From: Luscinia megarhynchos
Lineage: Eukaryota; Chordata; Aves; Passeriformes; Turdidae
Assembly: GCA_034336665.1 (NCBI GenBank)
Contig: CM067592.1
Location: forward strand, 38,691,889-38,755,888
Length of the DNA: 64,000 bases
Reading direction: 5' to 3'
Shown: positions 47,015-58,639 of the stretch, piece by piece
Numbering within the stretch: position 1 is the first letter of the stretch
How the letters are laid out: every line of letters starts with the position of its first letter
Notes under the pieces: generated by a model
What the model saw: the letters and a program-made list of their open reading frames with translations, nothing else
What the model was told of the DNA's origin: nothing
Databases searched by the model: none
Position numbers and translations under genes: made by a program

Positions 47015-49750
47015 AGTTTACTTTCTTTAGATTAAAGAATCTCTTTTCTCCGTGTCTTCAATTCTCATTTCCTACTTTTTCTATTACCTCAGCTACTCCG
47101 CTTTAGTTTTCAATATGTGTACACCTGAGGCATTTGATAAGGGACAAATTAACCTGACAACTGATTTTCTTGATTGGTATTTTGAAGAAGTTATAGATTT
47201 TCCAAACAATGGTTATCCATGTGTGAAGTATGTCTTTCATATAGCATGTATTAAGACTGATTAGGAAAATGCAAACCATATGAAATGAAGCCCATATTAG
47301 TCATCTTCATTACACTGAAATGCTGGTTGAAACTGATATTTCTGGCAGACCAATGTTTATATATGCATTATTTTTACACTCACATATATATTTATATAGA
47401 ATATATATATGAAAGAATCACATAAATAAATAAACCTATGCTTCACACATTTATGTGTGCAATTCATTAATTATGTTATTTAGTATTTTTCTGGTCACTA
47501 AAGTACTTTTAAAAAGGACTAAGAAGGAAAGTTGGTAATCTGAGGAGAAATATCTGTGAAAAATAATGTATAATAATCACTAAAACATCCAACAGTTCTC
47601 ACAATATTTCTAGTTGTCTATGTTACTTAAAACTCTAAAATATAAAAAGATCTTATTTGTTAATATTAAAACAGTAAGAACTGTGAGTGCATGTAACTCT
47701 GCAAAAGCAAGCATTACCATAAGGGGTTGGTGCAAAACAATCCAGTTCTTTATGTACTCAAAAGAACTAGGTACCTCCACAAGTTCTCATTCTTCAATCC
47801 TTGTCTTGCATCTGCTGGAGCATTTTGTATAATATTATTGATGTGTAAACCTGCTACATACACTACCCTTTAATAGCATGCACAAAAGAAATTGAGCAAA
47901 ACACTGAGATAAGCTTAAAACCTTTGCTTTGTTTTGTGTAACCACAAATTAACTTAAAAAAACTCCCAAACCAATAACAAAACCACAAAAACCCAAAACC
48001 CCTTCCCAATGAATATTATCATTGTCCAATAAAAGATATTCAATAGAATTTCACATCTCAAGAGACAGTGAGACAAACCTTTAAACAAAAAATCTTACAT
48101 TTCTAGAGAGAATTCTTGAAGTGAGATGAAAGAATTCCTGAATTCCTATTACAAATAGGAAACGAGGAATCAGATTCCTTGTTTTACTCTTCTCTGCAAT
48201 GGCAGACTGTAAGATAACATCTAAACGGCCAGATAATTGATTTGAAGGGAGAGTTCTTTAGTTTACTTTATCGAATTGCTGTGGGACACTGAGACAGTCA
48301 AGCAGAGAAACACTGGATACTTTAAAAGCTTGAAGTCAAATTATGTGGCTTGTATCTATTTATGCATCTATAAAGACCAAAACAATTCTCTGTGGTCAAA
48401 CATTGCTCCTTTGCTTCTCTCCTCAAAATTGTTGAAGTACATATTTGACCAGCAGCAGGGTTTGACGCTGCAAAGCAAAAAACATTCTCCAGAGAAGAAA
48501 AAAACTGAGAATTTTATAATACTGTCCAGTTGTAGGATAGAATAAAGGGGAAAGATAATTATGGAATTACATGGTGAATAAGTTTATCTTATGTCAGAAG
48601 AAAAGACAGAGTCTAGTGTGATTTGGGGGGAGGAGAACAGGCAGGAAGAAAATAAGTTGTGTTTTTGAGGCTCTACCAAAAGCACAGTATACACCAAATC
48701 TTACGAAATAAGAAAAAAAGCACTCCTATCAGTTGAAGAGTGGTCATCTGATTAAAAAAACATGTTACATTTGGCCAAAAATATACTAAATGTGTTTGAA
48801 TTTCCAGATTTTCAGTCCAGTTTTCATCTGTATTAATCACTAAAATTTCAAATATAAAACCTTAAGTCATGAGTGTTAAAAACCTTCAGAATTACCCAAC
48901 ACTTATTACTTGCAATTTTTATTGAAAAGAAATAAGCTTTTCATTGGCAAGCTATTGAAAGATTAAAAATTATATTTGGCTTTCCATTTTGTTTTTGCTT
49001 TTTTCTTTATTTTTCCTTCAGTATAGTAAATACGCTCCATCTTCCTCCCAAATGACTGAGAATGAGACCTTTTCTAATTTTCAATTCATTTATGAGAGAA
49101 TAATTTAATTTTCAACATCAAATTGGTACTGATTAGCAATGCACACATGAATGTTTTGGATTTAAATCATTAAAACTGATTTTGTAATGTCTTCACTCTG
49201 TGATATCCTCTCTAATTAAGGTATTACATTTAAGTGTAGGCAGAACATTTAGCAACTGTTTAGAAAATGTTACATAGACAGCACTGGTTAGGAGGTCACT
49301 TTCCAAAAAGTGAAAGTACGTGTCAAATGAAATTTCAGGCATATTAATCTTTGGTGTAATTCTAACTAAAGTTGTAAGGTGAATGTGTCAAATGACAAGA
49401 ATCTTTTCCATCCCTCTTCTATCAGTATTCGATGTCAGATAACTTACAAAACATTATAATCTAGTTGTTGGGTCTATTAATTCTGATATGACTTGCTGTT
49501 TAATGGCATTTCTTTTCTGCACCCTTCTTCTCAGTTTGTAACTTTTTCCTTTCTCATTTAAGGATGCATCAGTCATTAATTTTTCCTGACTACAGAGGTT
49601 CCTCTATCTAATGAGCACACCCAGTTGACTCTCTCTGAGAACAAACTTTCAACCTTTATTTGTACTAATTCTCCAGGTCTTCCAGGAGAAGAATTAATGC
49701 TTCATAATCTTTCTGAATCTTACTTTTCTTCCTTCTCTTTTTATATCTTT
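47015..49750. other. AT-rich stretch without recognisable gene
   Basis: The rest of the provirus is absent here. No feature recognised. The plus frames at 47614 and 48276 have no domain or signals. Confidence 0.5.
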
Positions 49751-49755
49751 TCACA

Positions 49756-49975
49756 GAATCACAGGATGTTTGCATTGGAAGGCACTTCTGAAGATCACAT
49801 AGTCCAGGCCCCCAGTATAGCAGGTTCACTAGAGCAGATTGCACAGGTTGTGCTCAGATGGCTTTTGAGTATTACAGAGGAGAAAAATCCAGAATCTCTC
49901 TGGGCATCTGTTCCAATGCTCTGTCACCTACCTATTAAGACTGAACTCCTTATTTCATTCAGGTGTTTTCATGTG
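49756..49975 (-). mobile_element. CR1 LINE 3' end fragment
   Basis: The plus strand reads CACAGAATCACAGGATG, then CATTGGAAGGCACTTC, AAGATCACATAGTCCAGG, GAGCAGATTGCACAGG, AATCTCTCTGGGCATC and TTCCAATGCTCTGTCACC. This is the reverse complement of a CR1 3' end of a different subfamily from the copies at 14.7 and 52.4 kb. Confidence 0.85.
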
Positions 49976-49989
49976 GTATGAGTATTCAA

Positions 49990-51210
49990 GAAAATCAAAT
50001 ACCAACAGTAGAAGGCTTCTGAGAATAAAAAGGGATCAGATTTTATTAAAAATTTATTAGTATGAGGTGATGATATTGTGAAGCAGCTGAAAATGTAGAT
50101 TTGTTAAGAAGCAGAGAGGTGGAGGCAGGTAAAAAGAGAGACAACATGATCAAGGACAAGATTCTTTGCAATAATTTATTGAATTTTATTTATTGACATT
50201 ACTGGGAAAGCACTAGGTACAGCAGCTGTAGGTCCAGTCATACAATTTGATAAATGCCTGAGAACTTCAAGCAAAAAAATTAGCCATGGTAAGGACTATG
50301 AATATTGTTTTAGCAAGCTAGTTACGGACTGAATCAGTAGGATGGATGTAATTTGAAGGCATGAATGAGATTATTTTTTCTAAATCTAAATTTATTAATT
50401 TCAAACACCTAAACTTTAAAGCTTTTAAGTAAGAACAATCATGCATTTGAAGGTTTATAATTTATGCAAAAAAGATAAGAGGAATTTGCTGAATCCTATG
50501 GAAGGACAGATTGTATTCATGGGTAGATTCAAATGCCAGGGTGTTTGTAAATGGAAAGAAAAGTGTCTATTTAATTGTAGATACAGGAAGTAGTGTAAGC
50601 AGGTGAATGCTTATTCAAAAGCGGATTGTATGAGAAAGTTGCACAAACCTAATGATTATTGTTAAAATGCTTACTGTAAACAGAGAATTGATTTCTTTGT
50701 GAGCTTAGGTTCAGTGATTCTACCTTAAGACCTGCACTTTTCATAATTTAAAAAAAATTTTGGGGTTTTTAATTTTTTTTTTAAAATCTGGAAATGAAAC
50801 AAACAAATGACAACCCCAAACCCAAAGCCTAAAACTCAAACTCAGAAGCTTGAGAGTTCCTGAAAGCTCCAGAGGTTTTTACGGCCCTTTGCATATTTAT
50901 GATTCTGTATATTTTCTGTTTCATATCCATCTTGTGTTTCCATCCTGTATTTGGCAGAATACAGCCTTCTGCAAAATTTTCAGCCTGTCCTAGTTGTATA
51001 TTAGTGTTATCTATGGTATCTTACCAAAACTGTTGGTGTCACAATCGTAAACAATTTCACTTTAAAATGTAGCCAAGAATAATGATGATAAAGTGAAAGA
51101 TGTTAGTGGGAAAAAAAATACAATATGAAGAAATCTTTTGGCACAATGACCCATAATCGGTGGATTGTCTTTTTTACTATGACTTATTTTGTGGAGGCTC
51201 TAAAATTTTT
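49990..51210. other. AT-rich stretch without recognisable gene
   Basis: Nothing recognised. Confidence 0.5.
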
Positions 51211-51217
51211 TCATGAT

Positions 51218-51685
51218 AGAATCATAGGATATCCTGAGCTGGAATGGACCCACAAGGATCACCACGTTCAACTCCTGGCCCTGCACAACTCCGAGAATCA
51301 CACCATGTGTCTTCGGACAGAGTGCTGTCCAAATTCTTCTTGAATTCTGTCAGGCTGGTGTTGTGAGGAGCCTGAGGAGCCTGCTCCTGTGCCCAGTCAC
51401 CCTCTTTGTGAAGAACCTTGTTCTAATATCCAACCTAACCCCCGCCACCCCCCGATACAACTGTCCATTCCCTTGGGTCCTGTCACTGCCACACAGAAGA
51501 GATCAGTGCCTGCCCCTCCTCTTCCTCTCATGAGGAAGCTGTAACTGCAATGAGGTCACCACTCAGTCTCCTCCAGGCTGAGGAAACCAAGTGACCTCAA
51601 CCACCTGGTGTACGGCTTCCCCTCAATCCCTCACCATCTTCACAGCCTTCCTGTGAATGCTCTCTGAACTTTTTGTACCCTTTTT
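51218..51685 (-). mobile_element. CR1 LINE 3' end fragment, well preserved
   Basis: From AGAATCATAGGATATCC at 51219 the plus strand follows the reverse complement of a CR1 3' UTR and ORF2 end: GACCCACAAGGATCACC, AATTCTGTCAGGCTGG, GAAGAACCTTGTTCTAATATCC, TTGGGTCCTGTCACTG, GAGGAAGCTGTAACTGC, then CTCCTCCAGGCTGAGG and CGGCTTCCCCTCAATCC. Among the better preserved CR1 pieces in the window. The final part (to 51685) covers the region encoding the end of reverse transcriptase. Confidence 0.88.
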
Positions 51686-51689
51686 ATTC

Positions 51690-52410
51690 TGTGATGCCAA
51701 AGGGAAGTTTCTATGTATGTGACTAGGCCCTTCTTTCTTTAATGTGCTTCAGATTGAGAGGAATATGATTCATCTAAACGGTTGCTCTTTAATTTATAAA
51801 TATACTCGGGGCATTCTTCTTTTGGCATTCTTAATGTAAATTCAGCATTTTTATTTTCTCATATGTGAGAGGGGAAGTAAGATCTGCTACTGACTACTTC
51901 TGTAGCTCTCCTTCTGGGACAAAATAATTTTTAAAAGACTTTACACTTTCAAATTATATATCACCTTGTGCTTTATTAATATAAATATTTTTATGATATG
52001 TAAATTTTCTCCATCAAAAAAAGATAAAAATTGAACATTTTTTTACCACAGACAGGTAAGTTAAAAACAAAAAAACTAACAAAATATTAGATTTATTTGA
52101 AATATGTATCAAAAAATGTTTAAAATTTTAGAGGTATGGCATCTCAGTTTATCTCATATTATTCAAGTCAACAGTCTTTTACATTACTTCATTTAAATTT
52201 ATGTTCTGTGATTTTGTTAATCACTGAGACAAGCAAATGTAAAATTGATTCACTGCCTATCTACACATAGAAAATCATACTCACATCCTGGCATAAATCC
52301 TTGGACTGTAACAGCCTAAATGTCACTGTGAGAAGGTCACTTTACTTCACTGTGAATGGTACTTGCATGTTCTGCGGAAGTGGCATTTGTTTTTATAGTT
52401 TGACCCATTA
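51690..52410. other. AT-rich stretch without recognisable gene
   Basis: Nothing recognised. Confidence 0.5.
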
Positions 52411-52414
52411 AAAT

Positions 52415-52810
52415 AATAAAATCATAGAATCTTGAAGGTTGGGAAATACCTTTAGGATCATCAAGTTCAATGGTTAACCTAACACTATCACCACTGAACC
52501 ATGTCCTCAAGGCATAGTCACATGTGTTTTGAAATACTTCCAGGGACTGTGTCTCTGGACAATCTGTTCCAGTGCTTTACTGTCCTTTTCATGAAAAATG
52601 TTTGCCTGATCTAAACCTCTACTGGTGAAAATTGAGACTATTTGCTCTTGTCCTGTCACTTTTTACCTGGAGAAGAGACTGGCATCCACCTCACAACAAC
52701 TTCCTTTTGTGTAGCTTGTGTAGCAAATGATAAGGTCTCAGCTAAGCCTCCCTCTCTCCAGTGTAAACTGCCCCAGCTCCCTCATCCCTCATAAGATTTG
52801 TGCTCTCTGT
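52415..52810 (-). mobile_element. CR1 LINE 3' end fragment
   Basis: The plus strand reads AAATCATAGAATCTTGAAGG, then GGATCATCAAGTTCAATGG, TACTTCCAGGGACTGTG, CAATCTGTTCCAGTGC, TTTGCTCTTGTCCTGTCAC and AAGAGACTGGCATCCACC. This is the reverse complement of CR1 in correct order from the 3' end inward, ending near GCTCCCTCATCCCTC. Confidence 0.85.
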
Positions 52811-52978
52811 CCATAAGTTTTCAGTTCATGGCTGTGAGTAAATTTATCACAAACACAAAAGTGTTGTCACACTGATCATTGCTTTCAGCCTGACCACCTG
52901 GGAAGGCAGGCAGCTTGGAACAGGTGTACTCCTTTCATCAGGAAGGCGACGGATTTGCTGTGGTCATCTTTAACAGTC

Positions 52979-53252
52979 TGCTGGGTTTGGCTGGTGTGGA
53001 GTTAATTTTTTTCACAGTGGCGGGTATGGGGCTGTATTTTGCACTTGTATTGAACACAGAGTTGATAATACAGAGATGTTTTCCTTGCTGCTGAGCAGGG
53101 CTCACACAGAGCCAAGGCCTTTTCAGCTATTCATACTGCCACAATGGGAGGGAGAGCTGCCAGCCTTCCAATTCTCTCCACAATCTCACTGATACAGAAC
53201 TGAGCAAGTGGCTGTGTGGTCTTTGGTTGCTAACTGGTGTTAAACCACAACA
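52979..53252 (+). mobile_element. ERVL solo LTR with large internal deletion
   Basis: Begins TGCTGGGTTTGGCTGG and ends GGTGTTAAACCACAACA, both recognisable ends of a common avian ERVL LTR. The 5' ~175 bases (through CAAGGCCTTTTCAGC) and the 3' ~90 bases (from about CCAATTCTCTCC) are kept, but the middle with promoter and polyadenylation region is missing. That makes it about 274 bp against my recollection of roughly 600 bp for a full copy. No flank duplication is visible. Confidence 0.75.
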
Positions 53253-53259
53253 AATGGCT

Positions 53260-55720
53260 TCACTGTTTTTACGGGAATTTTGAAAGCCATTATTATTTAT
53301 CTCAAGTAATAAAACCAGAAATCAGTATATCTCTCTAAAATGCAAGGTTATTAATGACAGATTGGCCATTAATGTCATTATAATGAAACATAAGGTTGTT
53401 ACTTTGTGAATTTGAAACTATATCTGGTAAATGGGAAGCTTGCACAGCTCCAGTAAAATCACTGCTATGTGTCCTGTGGTCACTCTGATTCTCTACTGCA
53501 AGAGACATAGTATAGACAGAGTAGGGGCAGCATGACTGCTGTTTCAGTCATATATACTGAAAGTACTTATTTTCTAATGTCAAGCTGTATTCACATAATC
53601 CATCTGATGTTTATCAGATGCTTGTGTCAGCTGTTGTCATGGCCGCATATTAGAGACATACAGGAGGCCTCCTAGATTTCTTTTATTGAATAGATTGAGC
53701 ACTTCCAAATGAAGCCATAAAAGCCTGAACTAGAATTCTAAGTAACACAAATAGAGTTTCCAGAGTTACTTCTCTTTGTAAGTAATATAATTTTCTGGGT
53801 CAAATTTATCTTGCAGAAACATTTTTCGCTGAGCTATAAAGATGCAGTAAGATGGACACAGAAGCACGATGAAAGTAGACTGCTCAGAATGCCTTTATGC
53901 CTTTGGAAAGCTCTTTATGAGTGTCAAGGTGCATGAACGAGACAGTCTGGACAGGGATGCACCTTACTATCTTCCTTAAGATAAATCCTGACCCAGACTA
54001 CTGTTTGTTATTGCATTTGTTAAATTTCATAACGTGTGGTTTTGGAAATTGATTCTCTTAAAAGACAGTTTTCTGGAGTGTTTTATTTTAAACATTAAGA
54101 GTCTGAAAGAGTTACAAAATTCCTATTAATTCTGAAAATTCTCAGTGAGCATTCAGCAGTGTGCGGAGTGTTACTTGGTCTGCTGAAAGCTCAGCTGTAA
54201 ATATGCTCCAGTTGTAGCTGTTAATTCCTTGACTTTCACCACCGTGGCAGTGGTGTCTTTACCATGGTGTTTATATATTGAACCACTATGAAGTCAAATT
54301 GGTGTCTCTATGTTAACTATTAAGTAAAAATACCCCACAGGCCAAATATTATGGTGTAGCTCTGACGATGACTTGCCCAGTTTCTCATATAATCTCTGTT
54401 GCATAGGCATTCTTTTAAGATTATGGTGTTACTTCCTCTCTGTGATGTTACTTCAAAATATTCCTATTCTTAGGTCAGATGAAAGATCTCAAATAAATAG
54501 TACTCCAATCCATATATTTGGTTTAATAGCATGCAGGGTACAACTCTGTGTTATGGTAAGTAGAGCAATCTGATCTTTCATTTGAAAACTGAAAAGTACA
54601 GGAAAGAAACCCTTATTCTGATATTCCTCACTTTTGAACATATCATTTTGACACCCATTTTTATACTGTCGTGTTAAGATTTTTTAAACTAAGATCTAAG
54701 GCCAGATCTCTGATGCATGAGGTAATGGAAAAGCAGGAAGCAATTATATATCAGCTGCTGGTATGCTCTTTTTTCTGTCTGTATCTTTACTTCACATATC
54801 CTATCTTTTTGTCTGCCTTACACTACTCTACTGAGACTATCAAGGCTTCTTTCAATTAGCATTTTTTAGTCATGGCAGAATTTAATTCTTTTACTTCCAC
54901 CCTTTGCCCTCACATCACTGTTGATAAGAACACAGATGGACCGATCTTCACTGCATGTTGGACAGTCAAAAACTAATTTTCATGGGATTAAACCAACTCT
55001 TTCCCCAGACACCAGTACTCGTCATATTTCACTTGCCAGGTAAAAATAGCTGAGTTCAAGGAAGCCATTGGTCCTTGATTTTACATGTGGCAGAACTTTA
55101 ACTTATGGGTAATGTCTCTGTCTATTCTGTGATCTTCTAACCAAAGTCTGCAGGCAACAAAATTTCACAGAGGGAAATGAAAAGTGATTATTTTGGTATC
55201 AAGGAAGTGATTTGTTATTGGGTAAGCTGTTCTCTGAAAAAAGTGACACACTTTAGTCAAAAGCATTGTGAAATCCAATATAAGGAAGGCAGGTGGCTTG
55301 TACAGAATATTGCATCATGAAGTATTTTATTCAGGACTTGATTATGTCATGCAACTAATAAAACACCCCTTTTTTTTAAAAAAAGGAAAACCAGAAGGAG
55401 GGTATCTTTTCCTTTACATATGCAATTTTCCTTCCATTTGTAACCCCACTTCTTGCACTAGTGCAGTTATGCCACCTTTATATAACACACCACAATAAAA
55501 AGGTTACTTAAAAAATTATCATGTTTGATCCTACCTCCACAAGGCCAGAGCTGAAACTTGTTCCTTTTTGAGCTTCTGCATAGACACTCATGGTGTCTTA
55601 TGCAAGTTTCGCCACCAAATGAGGGTTTAAGTTTATAGTACAATTGTAATTAACCCTCTCCTTACAGACATGCATTTAATCTATTTTTTTTGGTACTATG
55701 ATTTTGCTCCTTTTAAGGCT
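53260..55720. other. Unassigned stretch
   Basis: No retroelement, RNA gene or supported exon recognised. Confidence 0.5.
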
Positions 55721-55727
55721 TCACCTT

Positions 55728-56340
55728 CCCTGTGCAGCATGTTCCAGGACATGAGAACATTTTCCATGAAGGAATTCTTCCTAATAGCCAATCTAAATCT
55801 CCTCTGAAGCAATCTGAGACCATTTCTTCTCCTTCTGTCACTAGTTTCCTAGGAGAAGAGGCTAAACCCTCCCTGACTACACCCTCAACTCAGGTAGCTG
55901 TGGAAACCAAAAAGATCTAGCCAGAGCCTCCTTTTCCCAGCTTCCTCAGCTGCTCCACATCAGACTTGTGCTCCAAACCCTTCACCAGCTCTCTTGCCCT
56001 TCTCTGGATAAGCTCCAGCACCAAAATGTCTTTCTTGCCATGAGGAGCCCAAAAGTGAACGCTGGATTCAAGGTGCGGCCGCATCTGCACCAAGTCCAGA
56101 GGGATGATCCCTCCTCTAATCCTGCTGGCCACACTGTGCCTGATAGAAGCCAGGGTGCCATTGGCTTTCTCGGACACCTAGTCATAGAGGGAGGTTAGGT
56201 AGGTCAAGAAGGACCTGCCTTTCACAGATCTATTTTGTCTGGGCCTGATTGCCTGGTTGTCCTGTACCTGCCATGTGATGGCACTCAACGAGATCTCTGC
56301 ATAACCTTCCCCTGCCCTGAAGTCAAATCACCACAGAACC
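55728..56340 (-). mobile_element. CR1 LINE fragment with internal deletion
   Basis: The plus strand is the reverse complement of CR1: GCATGTTCCAGGACATG, AATTCTTCCTAATAGCC, CTCTTGCCCTTCTCTGGATAAG, AAAATGTCTTTCTTGCC, CAAGGTGCGGCCGCATC, TCCTGCTGGCCACACTG, then, after a jump near 56190, GAAGGACCTGCCTTTCAC and GTGATGGCACTCAACG. The jump omits the reverse transcriptase middle, so two CR1 regions are joined. Overlapping frames on both strands (55917-56198) are remnants of ORF2. Confidence 0.85.
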
Positions 56341-56344
56341 ATTG

Positions 56345-57565
56345 AAGGACAAACACATCCATATATCCGTGTTTTAAAAAAATTGTAATTAAAGATATGA
56401 TTTCTGGAAAGAATTATTCATATAAAAAAACCATCACTAATGTGACTAAGCCTTTAATTTGAATGCCACTACTCAAAATTCAAAGCAATGTAATCTGGAG
56501 TAGAATTGGCCCCATATGACTTCTAAATAGATAGTTATTAGTTAAATTAATTGATGTTAAATGAATGTGTCAATTAAATAGGCACAAGTATAAAATCTTA
56601 CAACTTAAGGCTTCTCCAGCTTTGGCACGAATATAAAAACCTTTATAGAAGTTTCAGCTCTGGCTAATGACTTTACTCCTTTCAAGAGTTTTCAAGAGCT
56701 GAGGCACCATTCACCTTCCATACTTCAGAAAAAAAGTTTAATCTATATTAATTCAAATAAAGTAGGTGGACCATTTACTTTGATTCTATTAAAATAATCA
56801 ACTTTTACAGACTTAATGATTCACTTAAATTAAGGCTAAGAAAATACAGCATTATCAGAATCATATGTATGTATGATTCAAAGTAAAGGACAACATCTGT
56901 AACAAGTAAAAATTAAGAATCAAAAGGTTGATTTTGGATTTGAAAATGAATCTTAAACCCCATAATAGTTTGAGGCCATTTCATTGTCCCTCCTATTTCC
57001 TGCTATGAAGACTTTTTTTCTGCTGGCTTACTAGCAATCAAGATATTAACTTGACAATAAAAATAATTACTGGGAAAATCAGGATGATCTGATATCTGAT
57101 CCCTTTGATTTCAAATAGGATTTTATCCTGAAATTCTCTGTAGACCTTACAGCCAAGTCACCACATATATGCTTGCTCAGGACTACACATATCAAATGGG
57201 AAACTATTAGACTATTTTCTCAGCTAGAACAAATGGCTATTTAGCACTTTATGGAGCTTAGCTAATAGTGATAGGAACATAATCCAGAGCTGGAACCATT
57301 TTAAACAAAAATATTTATACAAAAGTATTTCAATGAGACCTTCTGGTATTGCTACATATGTTTTCACATGGTCCAGTAAGTTTCCTTGTTTGTTTCCAAT
57401 AGTTTCTGTCCTTTTCTTGTATTTGAAAGAGTGCTTGGTATGACGTACTTTCAAGGCATAAGAATTCACATTTTCTCCTTCCATCCCACCATATATGCAA
57501 TAATAATTTAAAATGATCACATATTTGATCCTATAAGAAAGAGAAGCATTTTTTTATTTTAAAGA
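56345..57565. other. AT-rich stretch without recognisable gene
   Basis: Nothing recognised. The 98-codon minus frame at 57224-57520 has no domain. Confidence 0.5.
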
Positions 57566-57600
57566 ATTTTCTCTTTCTCCTTTTCTTTTCTCTTTTCCTA

Positions 57601-58630
57601 TTCCTCTTTTCTTTTCTTTTCTCTTTCTTTTCTTTTTTCCTTTCCTTTCCTTTCCTTTCCTTTCCTTTCCTTTCCTTTCCTTTCCTTTCCTTTCCTTTCC
57701 TTTCCTTTCCTTTCCTTTCCCTTTCCTTTCCTTTCCTTTCCTTTCCTTTCCTTTTCCTTTCCTTTCCTTTCCTTTCCTTTCCTTTCCTTTCCTTTCCTTT
57801 CCTTTCCTTTCCTTTCCTTTCCTTTCCTTTCCTTTCCTTTCCCTCTTCTCTTCTCTTCTCTTCTCTTCTCTTCTCTTCTCTTCTCTTCTCTTCTCTTCTC
57901 TTCTCTCCTCTCCTCTCCTCTCCTCTCCTCTCCTCTCCTCTCCTCTCCTCTCCTCTCCTCTTCTCTTCTCTTCTCTTCTCTTCTCTTCTCTTCTCTTCTC
58001 TTCTCTTCTCTTCTCTTCTCTTCTCTTCTCTTCTCTTCTCTTCTCTTCTCTTCTCTTCTCTTCTCTCCTCTCCTCTCCTCTCCTCTCCTCTCCTCTCCTC
58101 TCCTCTCCTCTCCTCTCCTCTCCTCTCCTCTCCTCTCCTCTCCTCTCCTCTCCTCTCCTCTCCTCTCCTCTCCTCTCCTCTCCTCTCCTCTCCTCTCCTC
58201 TCCTCTCCTCTCTCTCCTCTCCTCTCCTCTCCTCCTCCTCTCCTCTCCTCTCCTCTCTCTCCTCTCCTCCTCCTCTCCTCTCCTCTCCTCTCCTCTCCTC
58301 TCCTCTCCTCTCCTCTCCTCTCCTCTCCTCTCCTCCTCTCTCCTCTCTCTCTTCTCTTCTCTTCTCTTCTCTTCTCTTCTCTTCTCTTCTCTTCTCTTCT
58401 CTTCTCTTCTCTTCTCTTCTCTTCTCTTCTCTTCTCTTCTCTTCTCTTCTCTTCTCTTCTCTTCTCTTCTCTTCTCTTCTCTTCTCTTCTCTTCTCTTCT
58501 CTTCTCTTCTCTTCTCTTCTCTTCTCTTCTCTTCTCTTCTTTTCTTTCTTTTCCTTTCCTTTTCTTTTCCTTTTCTTTTTCTTTCCTTTTCCTTTCCTTT
58601 CCTTTTCTTCTTTCTTTCTTTCCCTTCTTT
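57601..58630. repeat. Purine-free polypyrimidine tract, about 1,030 bases
   Basis: The plus strand contains only C and T from 57601 to 58630. Blocks in order: TTTCC-type to about 57840, TTCTC to 57905, TCCTC to 57960, TTCTC to 58065, TCCTC with irregular spacing to 58350, TTCTC to 58538, then mixed TTTC/TTTCC. On the minus strand this reads as two overlapping frames of 361 and 348 codons made only of Lys, Arg, Glu and Gly. These arise because the repeat has no stop codon and are not genes. Confidence 0.97.
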
Positions 58631-58639
58631 GAAAGGCAC

